This document shows positions 8,406-18,218 of a DNA stretch of 64,000 bases, piece after piece. A program made the position numbers and the translations under genes. Each line of letters opens with the position of its first letter. The first letter of the stretch is position 1. The notes under the pieces were generated by a model that was given only the letters and a program-made list of their open reading frames with translations, ran no database searches and was not told where the DNA came from. Source of the DNA: Rhizobiales bacterium GAS188 (GTDB lineage: Bacteria; Pseudomonadota; Alphaproteobacteria; Rhizobiales; Beijerinckiaceae); NCBI GenBank assembly GCA_900104855.1, contig FNSS01000001.1, positions 5,704,001-5,768,000 of the forward strand, written 5' to 3'.

Positions 8406-9473
8406 ATGGCAACGCTCTTCGACCCGATCACCGTCGGCGATCTGCAGCTTCCCAACCGCATCTTCATGGCGCCTTTGACGCGCAACCGGTCGAGCGGTCC
8501 GGGACGCGTCCCGAATGCGCTCATGCGCGATTATTACGCGCAGCGGGCATCGGCAGGCCTGATCCTCTCGGAAGCGACCTCGGTGACCCCGATGGGCGTC
8601 GGCTATCCGCAGACGCCGGGCGTCTGGTCCGATGAACAGGTCGAGGGTTGGAAGGCAGTGACGGACGCCGTGCATGCCGAGGGCGGGCGCATCGCCTTGC
8701 AGCTCTGGCATGTGGGGCGCATCTCCGACCCCGTCTATCTCGGCGGGGCGCTGCCGGTCGCGCCGAGCGCCATCGCTCCGAAAGGCCATGTCAGCATGAT
8801 CCGGCCGGAAAAGCCCTATGTGGTCCCGAGGCCGCTGGCGACCGGCGAGATCGCCGGGGTGATCGAGGCCTTCCGCAAGGGGGCGCAGAATGCCGAGGCC
8901 GCAGGCTTCGACGCCGTCGAGATCCATGGCGCCAACGGGTATCTGCTCGACCAGTTCCTGCAGGACGGCTCGAACCATCGCGACGACGCCTATGGCGGAC
9001 CGATCGAGAACCGGGCCCGGCTACTGCTCGAGGTCGCGGATGCGGCGATCTCCGTGTTCGGCGCCGGCCGGGTCGGCATGCATCTCGCGCCGCGCCGTGA
9101 CGCGCATGACATGGGTGACAGCGACCCTGTGGCGACCTTCGGCTATGCGGCGCGCGAGCTCGGCAAGCGCCGCCTCGCTTTCATCTGCGCCCGCGAATCC
9201 CTCAACGGGCCGCGCCTCGGGCCGCAGCTCAAGACGGTTTTCGGCGGCACCTACATCGCCAATGAGGGCTTCACACAAGAGAGCGGCGAACAGGCGCTCG
9301 CCGCCGGCGAGGCCGATGCCGTCGCCTATGGCAAATTGTTCATCGCCAATCCCGATCTACCGCGCCGCTTCAAGTCGAAGACGGCTCTGAACGCCTGGAA
9401 CAGCGCGACCTTCTACGGCCCGGGCCCCGAAGGCTATACGGATTATCCCGAGCTCGCCGAGGCGGCCGAGTAG
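8406..9473 (+). CDS. alkene reductase, Old Yellow Enzyme family
   Basis: A 355-residue FMN-dependent OYE/NemA-type enzyme that reduces activated C=C bonds (enones, nitroesters, maleimides) with NAD(P)H. Visible signatures are the N-terminal FDPITVGDLQLPNRIFMAPLTRNRS, the substrate-binding FDAVEIHGANGYLLDQFLQD (H-x-x-N pair), and YGGPIENRARLLLEV. Length fits the family. It is divergent from an ArsR-type repressor, an arrangement seen for nemA-like genes controlled by electrophile sensors, so induction by reactive electrophiles is likely (inference). Confidence 0.9.
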   Translation: MATLFDPITVGDLQLPNRIFMAPLTRNRSSGPGRVPNALMRDYYAQRASAGLILSEATSVTPMGVGYPQTPGVWSDEQVEGWKAVTDAVHAEGGRIALQLWHVGRISDPVYLGGALPVAPSAIAPKGHVSMIRPEKPYVVPRPLATGEIAGVIEAFRKGAQNAEAAGFDAVEIHGANGYLLDQFLQDGSNHRDDAYGGPIENRARLLLEVADAAISVFGAGRVGMHLAPRRDAHDMGDSDPVATFGYAARELGKRRLAFICARESLNGPRLGPQLKTVFGGTYIANEGFTQESGEQALAAGEADAVAYGKLFIANPDLPRRFKSKTALNAWNSATFYGPGPEGYTDYPELAEAAE

Positions 9474-9479
9474 GCTACT

Positions 9480-9700
9480 TTCTTCCCTCTCCCGCGCTCT
9501 TCGCGCGAAGTGGGCGCCGGCGCTCTTCACCTCGCCCCGCTTGCGGGGAGAGGTCGATCCCGAGCGCAGCGAGGGAGCGGGTGAGGGGCGGGGTGATTGG
9601 CCGTACCGCTGGCTTGCACTCACCAAGTTCTTGCTAATCACCTGGCCCCTCATCCCCCGCCTTCTCCCCGCCAAGCTGCGGGGAGAAGGAGCCGCGCTGG
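9480..9700. repeat. REP-like palindromic repeat pair
   Basis: Intergenic DNA made of inverted copies of CTCTCCCCGC-type units around a short loop. Examples are CCCCGCTTGCGGGG (9535-9548) and a CTTCTCCCCGC...GCGGGGAGAAGG stem near 9660-9690. Similar units appear at 37.9, 40.6 and 43.1 kb. Frames crossing it are not likely to be coding. Confidence 0.75.
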
Positions 9701-9780
9701 CGCCAGCCACTCCGAGAGATGCGCTCCGCCGGCACTTGCTCTATGGCGAAGCCTGCTCTCATGGCTGCTGGGTCCCCATT

Positions 9781-10581
9781 GTGCACACCCTCATCCGGCT
9801 CGCGCCGACGCTCACCAAATTGTCCGAATGCGAGGGGGCGGTCGTCGTCACCGGCTCGCATGGCGGGCGCTATTGCGGGCGTCTCGCGGTCGTGGCGCGG
9901 CTGCGGGCTGCGATCTTCCATGACGCGGGTGTCGGCCTCGACGCTGCCGGGATCGCGGCGCTTGCGCTGCTCGAGGAGTACGGCATCGCGGCCGCCTCCG
10001 CCTCGCATTTGTCCTGCCGCGTTGGGGACACGGACGACATGATGCGCCGCGGCACCATTAGCCATGCCAATGCGATGGCCGTGGCTTGCGGCGTCGAGCC
10101 GGGTCTTGCCTGCGCCACCGCAGCCGAGCGGCTCACCGCTGCGCCGCATCGCCTGGCCGAGCCGCCGGCCGCGACGGAGTCGCGCCAGGTGCTGATGCGA
10201 CCCGGGGCGCGACGCGCCATCGTGCTCATCGATTCCGCTTCGCTCGTCGATCCGAACGAGGATCAGGGCGCCATCATCGTCACCGGCTCGCATGGCGGCC
10301 TGGTCGGCGGCGATCCCAAGATGGCGTTGCGGGTCGACGGCTTCGCGGCCGCCTTCAACGATGCCGGCATCGGCATCGACCGGGCAGGCCTCGGCCGCTT
10401 GGCACCGCTCGACGCGCGCGGCATCGCGGCGATCACGGTCGCCGCTGCGACGGCGCGCATCGGCGAGGCCAGCTCGACCTTCACGGGCGTGATCTCGGCG
10501 GCCAATCAGCGGGCCCGCGCGCTCGGCGCACAAGAGGGGATGTCGGCTGGGCAAATGCTCCAGACATGGGCAAAAGCCTAG
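9781..10581 (+). CDS. tandem-duplicated protein with two VTGSHGG motifs
   Basis: A ~266-residue protein made of two related halves. Half 1 has EGAVVVTGSHGG, then FHDAGVGLDAAGIAAL, GIAAASA and a GTISHANAMA segment. Half 2 repeats this order as QGAIIVTGSHGG, FNDAGIGIDRAGLGRL, GIAAITV and GVISAANQRA. The halves begin about 430 bases apart. I do not recognise the family, and no signal peptide or membrane segment is seen. The start is uncertain: GTG 9781 places both motifs at similar distances from their half's start; longer versions run into the REP-like repeat. A glycine-rich loop with Ser/His suggests ligand or phosphate binding, but that is conjecture. Confidence 0.65.
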   Translation: MHTLIRLAPTLTKLSECEGAVVVTGSHGGRYCGRLAVVARLRAAIFHDAGVGLDAAGIAALALLEEYGIAAASASHLSCRVGDTDDMMRRGTISHANAMAVACGVEPGLACATAAERLTAAPHRLAEPPAATESRQVLMRPGARRAIVLIDSASLVDPNEDQGAIIVTGSHGGLVGGDPKMALRVDGFAAAFNDAGIGIDRAGLGRLAPLDARGIAAITVAAATARIGEASSTFTGVISAANQRARALGAQEGMSAGQMLQTWAKA

Positions 10582-10694
10582 ATTGGCGCTCGAAGAGGCG
10601 ACCAGGTCCGGAAACGGCCAGCCACGAATGCATCTTTCCGCTACCTGGAGGCGAGGGTCGGCAAGGTGCCGGCTCGAGCTCGAGGACAACGGAC

Positions 10695-11102
10695 ATGGCT
10701 TCCAATCGCGAAGAGATCCTCACGACGGCGAGCCCGGATCAGGTCTGGGACGCGATCCGCGATATCGGTGCCTTGCACACAAGGCTGGTGCCCGGCTTTG
10801 TCGTCGACACCCGTCTCGAGCCAGGAGCACGCGTCGTGACTTTCGGCAACGGTGTCGTGGTGAAAGAGCCGATCGTGACGATCGATGAAGCGGCGCGGCG
10901 CCTGGTCTGGTCCGCCGAAGGCGCGCGGACCACGCATTACAACGCCTCGGCTCAGGTGTTTCCGGAGGGCGAGGGGAGAGCCAAGGTGATCTGGATCGCC
11001 GATTTCCTACCCGACGCCGTGGCGACCGACATCCGTGCAGCGATGCAGCTCGGCGCCAAGGTGATGAAGCAAACCCTGGATCGACTGGCGGATCAGAATT
11101 GA
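10695..11102 (+). CDS. SRPBCC (START-like) family protein
   Basis: A 135-residue protein of the polyketide cyclase/SRPBCC fold: REEILTTASPDQVWDAIRDIG at the start, a beta-rich centre (VTFGNGVVVKEPIVTIDEA, LVWSAEG) and a long C-terminal helix. These proteins hold hydrophobic ligands in a deep cavity; the ligand here is unknown. It follows the VTGSHGG gene by about 110 bases on the same strand, so the two may be cotranscribed. ATG 10695 fits the usual N-terminus of the fold. Confidence 0.8.
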   Translation: MASNREEILTTASPDQVWDAIRDIGALHTRLVPGFVVDTRLEPGARVVTFGNGVVVKEPIVTIDEAARRLVWSAEGARTTHYNASAQVFPEGEGRAKVIWIADFLPDAVATDIRAAMQLGAKVMKQTLDRLADQN

Positions 11103-11139
11103 GCGCCGGCCGTCAGGTCGAGAGGCCGCGGCGCCGCAG

Positions 11140-13308
11140 CTATTCGGCGGCCGCCCGCGTGCCGGAATAGCCGAGGCGCTGATTGAGCTCGGCGAGCAAT
11201 TTCTCGGCGGCCTCGGCGATGACGGTGCCGGGCGGGAAGATGGCCGAGGCGCCGGCTGCGTAGAGCGCCTCGAAATCCTGTTGCGGCACGACGCCGCCGA
11301 CCACGATCATGATGTCGGGCCGGCCTTCGGCGGCAAGCGCGCGCTTGAGCTCCGGGACCAGCGTCAGATGGCCGGCCGCCAGCGTCGAGACGCCGACGAT
11401 ATGGACATCGTTCTCGATCGCCTGGCGCGCCGCCTCCTCGGGAGTGGCGAAGAGCGGGCCGATATCGACGTCGAAGCCGAGATCGGCGAAGGCCGAGGCG
11501 ATCACCTTCTGGCCGCGATCATGCCCGTCCTGGCCCATCTTGGCGATCAGGATGCGCGGCCGGCGTCCGTCCTGGGCCGCGAAGGCTGAAGTCTGCTCGA
11601 GGACGCGCTGCACCGCCGCATTCTGCATGCCGGCCTCCCGCTTGTAGACGCCCGAGATCGCCCGGATCTCGGCGCGATGGCGGCCCCAGGCCTGTTCGAG
11701 CGCGAGCGAAATCTCGCCGACAGTGGCCTTGGCGCGCGCCGCCTTGACAGCGAGGTCGAGGAGATTGCCTTGCCCGGATTTGCCTGCCTGGGTCAGCTCG
11801 GCGAGCGCCGCCGACACCGCGGCTGGATCACGCTCCGCCTTCAGCTGGCGGAGCTTCTCGAGCTGCTGGGTGCGCACCGCCGAATTGTCGACCTTGAGGA
11901 TGTCGATCGGGCGCTCTTCGTCCGGCTTGAAACAATTGACCCCGACGATCTTCTGGGCGCCGGAATCGATGCGTGCCTGCGTCTTCGCAGCGGCTTCCTC
12001 GATGCGCATCTTCGGCAGGCCGGCCTCGATCGCCTTGGCCATGCCGCCGAGCCTCTCGACCTCGGCGATGTGGGCGCGCGCCTTGTCGGCGAGATCCGCG
12101 GTGAGACGTTCGACGAAGAAGCTGCCGCCCCAAGGATCGATGACCCGCGTCGTGCCGCTCTCCTGCTGCAGCAGGATCTGCGTGTTGCGCGCGATGCGGG
12201 CCGAGAAATCGGTCGGTAGCGCCAGCGCCTCGTCGAGCGCGTTGGTGTGCAGTGATTGCGTGCCGCCCTGGGTCGCAGCCATGGCTTCGACCATGGTGCG
12301 GGCGACGTTGTTGAACACGTCCTGGGCCGTGAGCGACCAGCCCGATGTCTGGCAATGGGCGCGCAGCGCCAGCGATTTCTCGGATTTCGGCCGGAAACCG
12401 CCCATCAGCTCGGTCCAGAGCAGGCGCGCGGCGCGCAGCTTCGCCGTCTCCATGAAGAAATTCGTGCCGATGCCCCAGAAGAAGGAGAGGCGGGGCGCGA
12501 AACTGTCGATGTCGAGTCCGGCCGCGATGCCGGCGCGCACATATTCGACGCCGTCGGCGAGCGTATAGGCGAGCTCGAGATCGGCCGTCGCTCCCGCCTC
12601 CTGCATATGGTAGCCGGAAATCGAGATCGAGTTGAATTTCGGCATATGCGCCGAAGTATAGGCGAAGATGTCAGATATGATCCGCATCGAGGGCGCAGGC
12701 GGGTAGATATAGGTGTTGCGCACCATGAATTCTTTGAGGATGTCGTTCTGGATGGTGCCCGAGAGCTCGGCCTGCCTGACGCCCTGTTCCTCGCCCGCCA
12801 CGATATAGAGCGCCAGCACCGGCAGCACCGCCCCGTTCATCGTCATCGACACGCTCATCTCGCCGAGCGGAATGCCGGAGAACAGGGTGCGCATATCGTA
12901 GATCGAATCGATCGCGACGCCCGCCATCCCGACATCGCCGGCGACGCGCGGATGATCGGAATCATAGCCGCGATGCGTGGCGAGATCGAAGGCGACGGAA
13001 AGCCCCTTCTGCCCGGCTGCGAGGTTGCGCCGGTAGAAGGCGTTGGAATCCTCGGCCGTGGAGAAGCCGGCATATTGCCGGATCGTCCAGGGCTGAGTCA
13101 CATACATTGTGGGGTAGGGACCGCGCAGATAAGGCGGCAGGCCAGGATAACCGTCGACGAAGGCGAGGCGCTCGCGATCGGCCGCAGCGTAGCTCGGCTT
13201 CACCGCGATGCCTTCGGGCGTGAGCCAGGGTTCTCCGGACAAGGGCGCGGCGCGGCCGGCGCCGCTCGCATCGGCCTCGAAGGGAATGGTCGAGAAATCC
13301 GGTATCAT
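11140..13308 (-). CDS. scpA: methylmalonyl-CoA mutase
   Basis: A 722-residue single-chain adenosylcobalamin-dependent mutase that interconverts (R)-methylmalonyl-CoA and succinyl-CoA in propionate and branched-chain degradation. The TIM-barrel substrate domain fills residues ~1-560 ([32 protein letters not shown]). The C-terminal B12 domain (from ~590) carries the base-off signature in [11 protein letters not shown]-x-H-x-x-G, with GVSTLAAGH and a later GGVVP. Length matches the homodimeric type. Its chaperone MeaB is encoded divergently. No cobalamin riboswitch is seen upstream. Confidence 0.96.
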   Translation of the reverse strand: MIPDFSTIPFEADASGAGRAAPLSGEPWLTPEGIAVKPSYAAADRERLAFVDGYPGLPPYLRGPYPTMYVTQPWTIRQYAGFSTAEDSNAFYRRNLAAGQKGLSVAFDLATHRGYDSDHPRVAGDVGMAGVAIDSIYDMRTLFSGIPLGEMSVSMTMNGAVLPVLALYIVAGEEQGVRQAELSGTIQNDILKEFMVRNTYIYPPAPSMRIISDIFAYTSAHMPKFNSISISGYHMQEAGATADLELAYTLADGVEYVRAGIAAGLDIDSFAPRLSFFWGIGTNFFMETAKLRAARLLWTELMGGFRPKSEKSLALRAHCQTSGWSLTAQDVFNNVARTMVEAMAATQGGTQSLHTNALDEALALPTDFSARIARNTQILLQQESGTTRVIDPWGGSFFVERLTADLADKARAHIAEVERLGGMAKAIEAGLPKMRIEEAAAKTQARIDSGAQKIVGVNCFKPDEERPIDILKVDNSAVRTQQLEKLRQLKAERDPAAVSAALAELTQAGKSGQGNLLDLAVKAARAKATVGEISLALEQAWGRHRAEIRAISGVYKREAGMQNAAVQRVLEQTSAFAAQDGRRPRILIAKMGQDGHDRGQKVIASAFADLGFDVDIGPLFATPEEAARQAIENDVHIVGVSTLAAGHLTLVPELKRALAAEGRPDIMIVVGGVVPQQDFEALYAAGASAIFPPGTVIAEAAEKLLAELNQRLGYSGTRAAAE

Positions 13309-13445
13309 TGCCTGAAATTCATCCGCTCGCTCAACCTGGCCGCATTCGTCCCGCGTCCGTCTTTCGCTGACGTGGAACCATAAGATGCCGACCCATCACC
13401 GCCATTGTGGTGAAAAGTTTACGCCGTTTTTCCGCCATCCGCCAT

Positions 13446-13483
13446 GCTCAATCGCCAGGTCTGCTCAATCGCCAGGTCTGCTC
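13446..13483. repeat. 17-bp tandem repeat, just over two copies
   Basis: The unit GCTCAATCGCCAGGTCT occurs at 13446-13462 and again at 13463-13479, followed by the first bases of a third. As 17 is not a multiple of 3, it argues against coding here and supports a later start for meaB. Confidence 0.85.
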
Positions 13484-13590
13484 TGCCACATCGCCGCCCC
13501 GCCGGCTGCGACATCGCTCGTGCCCCCAGCGCAGCGAAGCTCAAGGCTGGTCCTGTTGCCAAATCCGCCGCTTCCCGTCTAATCGGCGCC

Positions 13591-14586
13591 GTGCTCAAGC
13601 CGGATCTGGACCTCGACGGCCTTGCGACCTTGCTGCGCTCCGGCGAGCGCGCGGCGCTGGCGCGCGCCATCACGCTGGTCGAATCGACCCGTCCCGATCA
13701 TCGCCTGCAGGCAAGGCTTCTCGTCTCCTCGCTCCTGCCATCGACCGGCGAGGCGATCCGCATCGGCATCACCGGCGTGCCCGGCGTCGGCAAATCCACC
13801 TTGATCGACCAGTTCGGCTCAAACCTCACGACCAAAGGACACCGCGTCGCCGTGCTCGCCGTCGATCCGTCCTCGGCGCGCAGCGGCGGCTCCATCCTCG
13901 GCGACAAGACGCGCATGGCGCGATTATCGGTTGATCGCCAGGCCTTCATCCGACCATCGCCGGCCAGCGGCACGCTCGGCGGGGTGGCGGCGCGCACGCG
14001 TGAAGCGATGTTGCTTTGCGAGGCGGCGGGCTTCGACGTCATCCTGGTCGAGACGGTCGGGGTCGGCCAGTCGGAGACCACGGTCGCCGATCTCACCGAT
14101 GTGTTCGTGGTGCTGATGCTGGCGGGTGCGGGCGACGAGCTGCAAGGCCTGAAGAAGGGCGTGCTCGAGCTTGCCGATATCGTGGCCGTGAACAAAGCGG
14201 ATGGCGAAGGCTTGGCCAGGGCCAGGGTGGCGGCGGCCGAATATCAGGCGGCGCTGCATATCCTCGCCCCGCCGAGCGCCCGATGGAAGGTGCCGGTGCT
14301 CACCGTGTCGGGCATGGCCAATCTCAACCTCGACCGGTTCTGGGCGACCATATTGGAGCACCGCCATCTCGGAGAGGCCTCCGGCGAGCTCAGGCACCGC
14401 CGCCGGGCGCAGCAGGTCAAATGGATGCGGGCGCTGATCGAGGAGCGGGCGCTGGCGCGGCTGCGCAGCGATCCGGCTATCCGCGCCCGTCTGTCCGCGC
14501 TCGAGGCCGAAGTCGCCGCGGAGCGGCTGCTGCCCGACGCCGCGGCCGAGGAGATCGCCGCAATGTTGCAGATGCCGCAAGCCTGA
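13591..14586 (+). CDS. meaB: MeaB/ArgK GTPase, methylmalonyl-CoA mutase chaperone
   Basis: A G3E-family GTPase that protects and reloads the cobalamin cofactor of methylmalonyl-CoA mutase. Walker A is GVPGVGKST, followed by AVDPSSARSGGSILGDKTRM, the family's switch region, and VETVGVGQSE; the base-specifying motif is NKAD. I take GTG 13591, giving 331 residues, the usual length, and placing the conserved ERAALARAITLVES near the N-terminus. An ATG at 13444 would add 49 unlike residues across a 17-bp tandem repeat. It is divergent from the mutase gene, so the two form one functional unit. Confidence 0.9.
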   Translation: MLKPDLDLDGLATLLRSGERAALARAITLVESTRPDHRLQARLLVSSLLPSTGEAIRIGITGVPGVGKSTLIDQFGSNLTTKGHRVAVLAVDPSSARSGGSILGDKTRMARLSVDRQAFIRPSPASGTLGGVAARTREAMLLCEAAGFDVILVETVGVGQSETTVADLTDVFVVLMLAGAGDELQGLKKGVLELADIVAVNKADGEGLARARVAAAEYQAALHILAPPSARWKVPVLTVSGMANLNLDRFWATILEHRHLGEASGELRHRRRAQQVKWMRALIEERALARLRSDPAIRARLSALEAEVAAERLLPDAAAEEIAAMLQMPQA

Positions 14587-14607
14587 GCGCCTGCGATACC
14601 GGCAGTT

Positions 14608-15099
14608 TCAGCGCCCTTTGGGCTTCTCGCGCGCCTTTCTCGGCCAGCGTGTGGGCCAGGAGACGATCCGCTCGAACAGGGCCTCCGTCCGGACCTCGTC
14701 CTCGCCGGCGCCGACCCGGCCGGCAGCCGAGATGCCGGCCTCGACCACGGTCTCCTCGCGCCCCGAGACCAGCGGATGCCACCAGGGCAGGTCCTGGCCG
14801 CGGGCCACCAACCGATAAGCGCAGCTCGGCGGCAGCCATGAGAGCGAACGGGCGAGATCGGGCGTCAGTTGGATGCAGTCGGGCACATGCTTTTGCCGAT
14901 TGGCATAATCGCCGCAACGGCAGCTCCCCTTGTCGAGCAGACGGCAGCCGACATCGGTGGTATAGACGCGCCCGTCATCCTCGTCCTCGAGCTTGATCAG
15001 GCAGCAGCGGCCGCAGCCGTCGCACAGGCTTTCCCACTCCTCTTTCGTCATTTCGTCGAGGGTCTTGTGGCGCCAGAAACGATCGATAGCTCGGCTCAT
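14608..15099 (-). CDS. YcgN-type (UPF0260) cysteine-cluster protein
   Basis: A 163-residue protein of the YcgN/YkgJ family. The cysteine cluster starts with [15 protein letters not shown], followed by [17 protein letters not shown] and VPDC, and then the conserved [10 protein letters not shown] and PWWHPLVSG. These cysteines probably bind zinc or an Fe-S cluster; the function is not established. It is convergent with meaB. Length and motifs are complete. Confidence 0.9.
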   Translation of the reverse strand: MSRAIDRFWRHKTLDEMTKEEWESLCDGCGRCCLIKLEDEDDGRVYTTDVGCRLLDKGSCRCGDYANRQKHVPDCIQLTPDLARSLSWLPPSCAYRLVARGQDLPWWHPLVSGREETVVEAGISAAGRVGAGEDEVRTEALFERIVSWPTRWPRKAREKPKGR

Positions 15100-15301
15100 G
15101 CCCCCTTCTATCAGGGATTGCCGTTCTGTGGCCAGAAATTGCGGGCAGTTTAGCGATATCGGCTCGGGAATGGCGGCACCGTCCTTGCGTCGATCGGTGG
15201 AAGAAAGCTCGCCTTCGCTGGCATTGTCGCGATCCGATCGCTAAATGGATCGTTAAGAGGCGGCGGCGACGCGACCGCGCACCATTTGGGGACAGCATTT
15301 G

Positions 15302-17530
15302 ATGCTGACGAACCCGAGTTCGCTCTGGGCAAAGATCAAGAGGCGGTTGCTCGGCGTCGATTCGCTCGTCGATTCGGGGCTGCACGGCGCCGGCGAACGG
15401 CTGGTGGACGGCTATCGGCGATTCGCGCTGCGCATGGACAAGCTGCATGTCTCAGGCGCGCGGCGGCTCATCGTGGAGCTGTTGAGCGAGGCGACGACGC
15501 TCGGCGCCGTCGGCTCGGTCGGGGTGTTGATGCTGGCCCAGCCCGCCTTTCACCTGACGAGCGATGATTTCCTGTCGCGCCAGGACCTCGCCGTGACCTT
15601 CCTCGGCCGCAACGGGGTCGAAATCGGCAAGCGCGGCTTGAAGCAGGATGCGACGATCCAGCTGACCGAGTTCCCCGACCATCTCCTGAAGGCGGTGTTC
15701 GCCACCGAGGATCGTCGCTTCTACGATCATTACGGCATCGATCCGGTCGGGCTGGTGCGCGCCTTGTCGGTCAATGCGCGGGCCTCGGGCGTGGTGCAGG
15801 GCGGCTCGACGCTGACCCAGCAGCTCGCCAAGAACATCTTCCTGTCGAATGAGCGCTCGCTCGACCGCAAGATCAAGGAAGCCTTCCTGTCGGTCTGGCT
15901 CGAACGGCGCCTGTCGAAGGCCGATATCCTGAAGCTCTATCTCGATCGCGCCTATATGGGCGGGGGCACGTTCGGGGTCGCTGCGGCCTCGGAATATTAT
16001 TTCGGCAAATCGGTGAAGGACATCTCGCTCGCCGAAGCCGCGATGCTGGCCGGCCTGTTCAAGGCACCGACCAAATACGGCCCCTATGTCAACCTGCCGG
16101 CCGCTCGCGCCAGGGCGAACGACGTACTCTCCAACATGGTCGATGCCGGTTTCATGACCGAGGGCCAGGTGCTGGCGGCCCGGCAGAATCCGGCAACCCC
16201 CATCGACCGGCGCCGCGACTACAGCCCCGATTATTATCTCGACTACGCCTATGACGAGGTGCGCAAGCTCGCCGATGCCGGCAAGCTCGGCGGCGAGCGC
16301 TCGGTGATCGTGCGCACCGCCTTCGACGCCGATCTGCAGAAGAAGGCCGAGAGCTCGGTCGAGGCCTCGCTCCGCGACGAGGGCGATCGCTGGAATGTCG
16401 AGCAGGCCGCCATGGTGATCATGGAGCCCGACGGGGCGGTGCGCGTCATGATCGGCGGGCGCGACTATGGCGACAGCCAGTTCAACCGCGCCACCGATTC
16501 GCTGAGGCAGCCCGGGTCCTCCTTCAAGCCGATCGTCTATTCGACGGCGCTCGCAAGCGGCAAGTTCCACCCCGACACCGTGGTGGTCGACGCCCCGATC
16601 TGCATCACCAATTGGTGCCCCAGCAATTTCGGCGGCCGTTATATGGGGCGCGTCACTCTCACCCAGGCGATCACCCATTCGCTGAACAGCGTACCGGTGC
16701 GCCTGTCGATCGCGCTCGGTGACGGCAATCCCAAGGCCGGCCGGGCCAAGATCATCGAGATGGCCAGGCGGCTCGGCATCACCACGGAGATGAACGACAC
16801 GCAGTCGCTGCCGATCGGCGCGGTCGGCGTGAACCCGCTCGAGATAGCCTCGGTCTATGCGGTCTTCGCCAATGGTGGACGCCGCGCTCCGCCGCATGCC
16901 GCCCTCGAGATCATGAACATCAAGGGCGAGACCATCTACACCTTCGAAAAGAATGGGGCGCCGCGCCCGCAAGTCCTGCCCACCCAGGTCGCGACCGACA
17001 TCGTGTGGATGATGCGCCATGTGGTCGCCGAAGGCACGGGGCGCGCCGCCATCATCCCCGGCGTCATGCTGGCCGGCAAGACCGGCACCACCAATGCCAG
17101 CCGCGACGCCTGGTTCGACGGCTACAGCGCCTATCTGGTCGGCATCATCTGGATGGGCAATGACGATTACGAGCCGACCAACGGCATGACCGGAGGCACG
17201 CTGCCGGCCAAGACCTGGCATGAGGTCATGGCCTACGCGCATCAAGGCCTCGATCCGAAGCCCTTGCCCTACCAGCAATATGACGACAAACTCGACGGCA
17301 CGGCCGCGGCGCGTGCCAAGGGGCAGCAGGTGCAGGAGACGGCATCCGCCGCGCCGCGCTCGCAGACGCTGTCGCGGCGCTCGATCGAGGTGATCAACGG
17401 CATCGAGAACCTGCTGACGCAGCCGGTCGCGGCGCGGCAATTGCCCTCCGGTCAGACGCGTATCCTGCAGCTCGAGGATGGCCGCATGAGTGCCGAGGCC
17501 GCCCCGGTCGAGCCGCACGCGCTGCGCTGA
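15302..17530 (+). CDS. class A penicillin-binding protein (PBP1A family)
   Basis: A 742-residue bifunctional peptidoglycan synthase. A hydrophobic segment near residues 60-80 anchors it in the inner membrane. The GT51 glycosyltransferase domain shows EDRRFYDHYGID, GGSTLTQQLAKN and the ERRLSK region. The transpeptidase domain has the S-x-x-K nucleophile in GSSFKPIVYS, S-x-N in HSLNSVPV and K-T-G in GKTGTTNAS. The C-terminal ~80 residues are a variable tail. ATG 15302 is preferred to an adjacent TTG. The following DUF1214/DUF1254 genes are on the same strand ~110 bases later. Confidence 0.95.
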   Translation: MLTNPSSLWAKIKRRLLGVDSLVDSGLHGAGERLVDGYRRFALRMDKLHVSGARRLIVELLSEATTLGAVGSVGVLMLAQPAFHLTSDDFLSRQDLAVTFLGRNGVEIGKRGLKQDATIQLTEFPDHLLKAVFATEDRRFYDHYGIDPVGLVRALSVNARASGVVQGGSTLTQQLAKNIFLSNERSLDRKIKEAFLSVWLERRLSKADILKLYLDRAYMGGGTFGVAAASEYYFGKSVKDISLAEAAMLAGLFKAPTKYGPYVNLPAARARANDVLSNMVDAGFMTEGQVLAARQNPATPIDRRRDYSPDYYLDYAYDEVRKLADAGKLGGERSVIVRTAFDADLQKKAESSVEASLRDEGDRWNVEQAAMVIMEPDGAVRVMIGGRDYGDSQFNRATDSLRQPGSSFKPIVYSTALASGKFHPDTVVVDAPICITNWCPSNFGGRYMGRVTLTQAITHSLNSVPVRLSIALGDGNPKAGRAKIIEMARRLGITTEMNDTQSLPIGAVGVNPLEIASVYAVFANGGRRAPPHAALEIMNIKGETIYTFEKNGAPRPQVLPTQVATDIVWMMRHVVAEGTGRAAIIPGVMLAGKTGTTNASRDAWFDGYSAYLVGIIWMGNDDYEPTNGMTGGTLPAKTWHEVMAYAHQGLDPKPLPYQQYDDKLDGTAAARAKGQQVQETASAAPRSQTLSRRSIEVINGIENLLTQPVAARQLPSGQTRILQLEDGRMSAEAAPVEPHALR

Positions 17531-17642
17531 CGGTGCGCGTGCAATGGGTGGAGTGTCGCGGCGATTCGATCTAAGGCGACAGCACCGATCTAAGGCGACA
17601 GCGCTCTTGGATCTCTCCTCAATCCCGCTCGGGCCGGCGAAT

Positions 17643-18218
17643 ATGCTGCGGATTCTTTCGATCCTCCTGGTGTTGTTCGGCGGCGCGGCAGCGGGCCTCT
17701 ACAGCGCCAAGCTCATGCTCGACCGCAATGTCTCGGGCGATCTGGTGCGCGCCGGCCCCTGGGAGATGCGGGTGAGCGAGAGCCTGGTTGCGGCCGATCC
17801 TTACGCGCAGGCCGAAAGGGCGCGCTCGGGGGCCATCGCTCTGGCTTCGGGCGAAGGCTTCACCTTGACGGCGAACCGCGATTCGCAAGGCGAGCCCCTC
17901 GATGGGCGTTGCGTCTATGCGATCGCCGGGGCGACGCCGGCGGCGCGCTTCTGGAGCATCACCTTGTTCGACGAGGAGGGGCGTCCGGTCGCCAATGCGG
18001 CGCGTCGCCAGAGCTTCAGCTCGACGGAGCTGACGCGTGATACGCAAGGCGGCTTCAACATCGCGGTCGCCTCGCAGGCGCAGCCGGGCGATTGGCTGCC
18101 GGCGCCGGCGGCGGGTGGGTTCGTGCTGTATTTGCGTCTCTACGACACGCCGATCGGAGCCGGGGCCGCGCTCGGCAGCGAGCAGGTTCCCACGATCGTG
18201 AGGCTCGCATGCGCCTGA
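17643..18218 (+). CDS. DUF1214 domain protein
   Basis: A 191-residue membrane-anchored or exported protein. The hydrophobic N-terminus is MLRILSILLVLFGGAAAGLY; the rest is a beta-rich DUF1214 domain with RFWSITLFDEEGRPVAN and FVLYLRLYDTP. DUF1214 often occurs with DUF1254, fused or adjacent, as here, where the next gene overlaps by 10 bases. The biochemical role is unknown. ATG 17643 is chosen because it starts the signal/anchor; longer frames add an arginine-rich stretch. Confidence 0.8.
   Translation: MLRILSILLVLFGGAAAGLYSAKLMLDRNVSGDLVRAGPWEMRVSESLVAADPYAQAERARSGAIALASGEGFTLTANRDSQGEPLDGRCVYAIAGATPAARFWSITLFDEEGRPVANAARRQSFSSTELTRDTQGGFNIAVASQAQPGDWLPAPAAGGFVLYLRLYDTPIGAGAALGSEQVPTIVRLACA

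Noticed and set aside
9541-9780. N-terminal extension of the VTGSHGG protein
   Set aside because: It is a translation of the REP-like repeat (Arg/Gly-rich, REG-x-G patterns).
13309-13443. Cobalamin riboswitch between the mutase and meaB
   Set aside because: No B12-box-like segment and too little space for the fold.
15452-17518. A 688-codon frame opposite the PBP1A gene
   Set aside because: Its composition is that of an antisense shadow in high-GC DNA (Arg/His/Gly/Asp-rich), and PBP1A on the other strand has all catalytic motifs.
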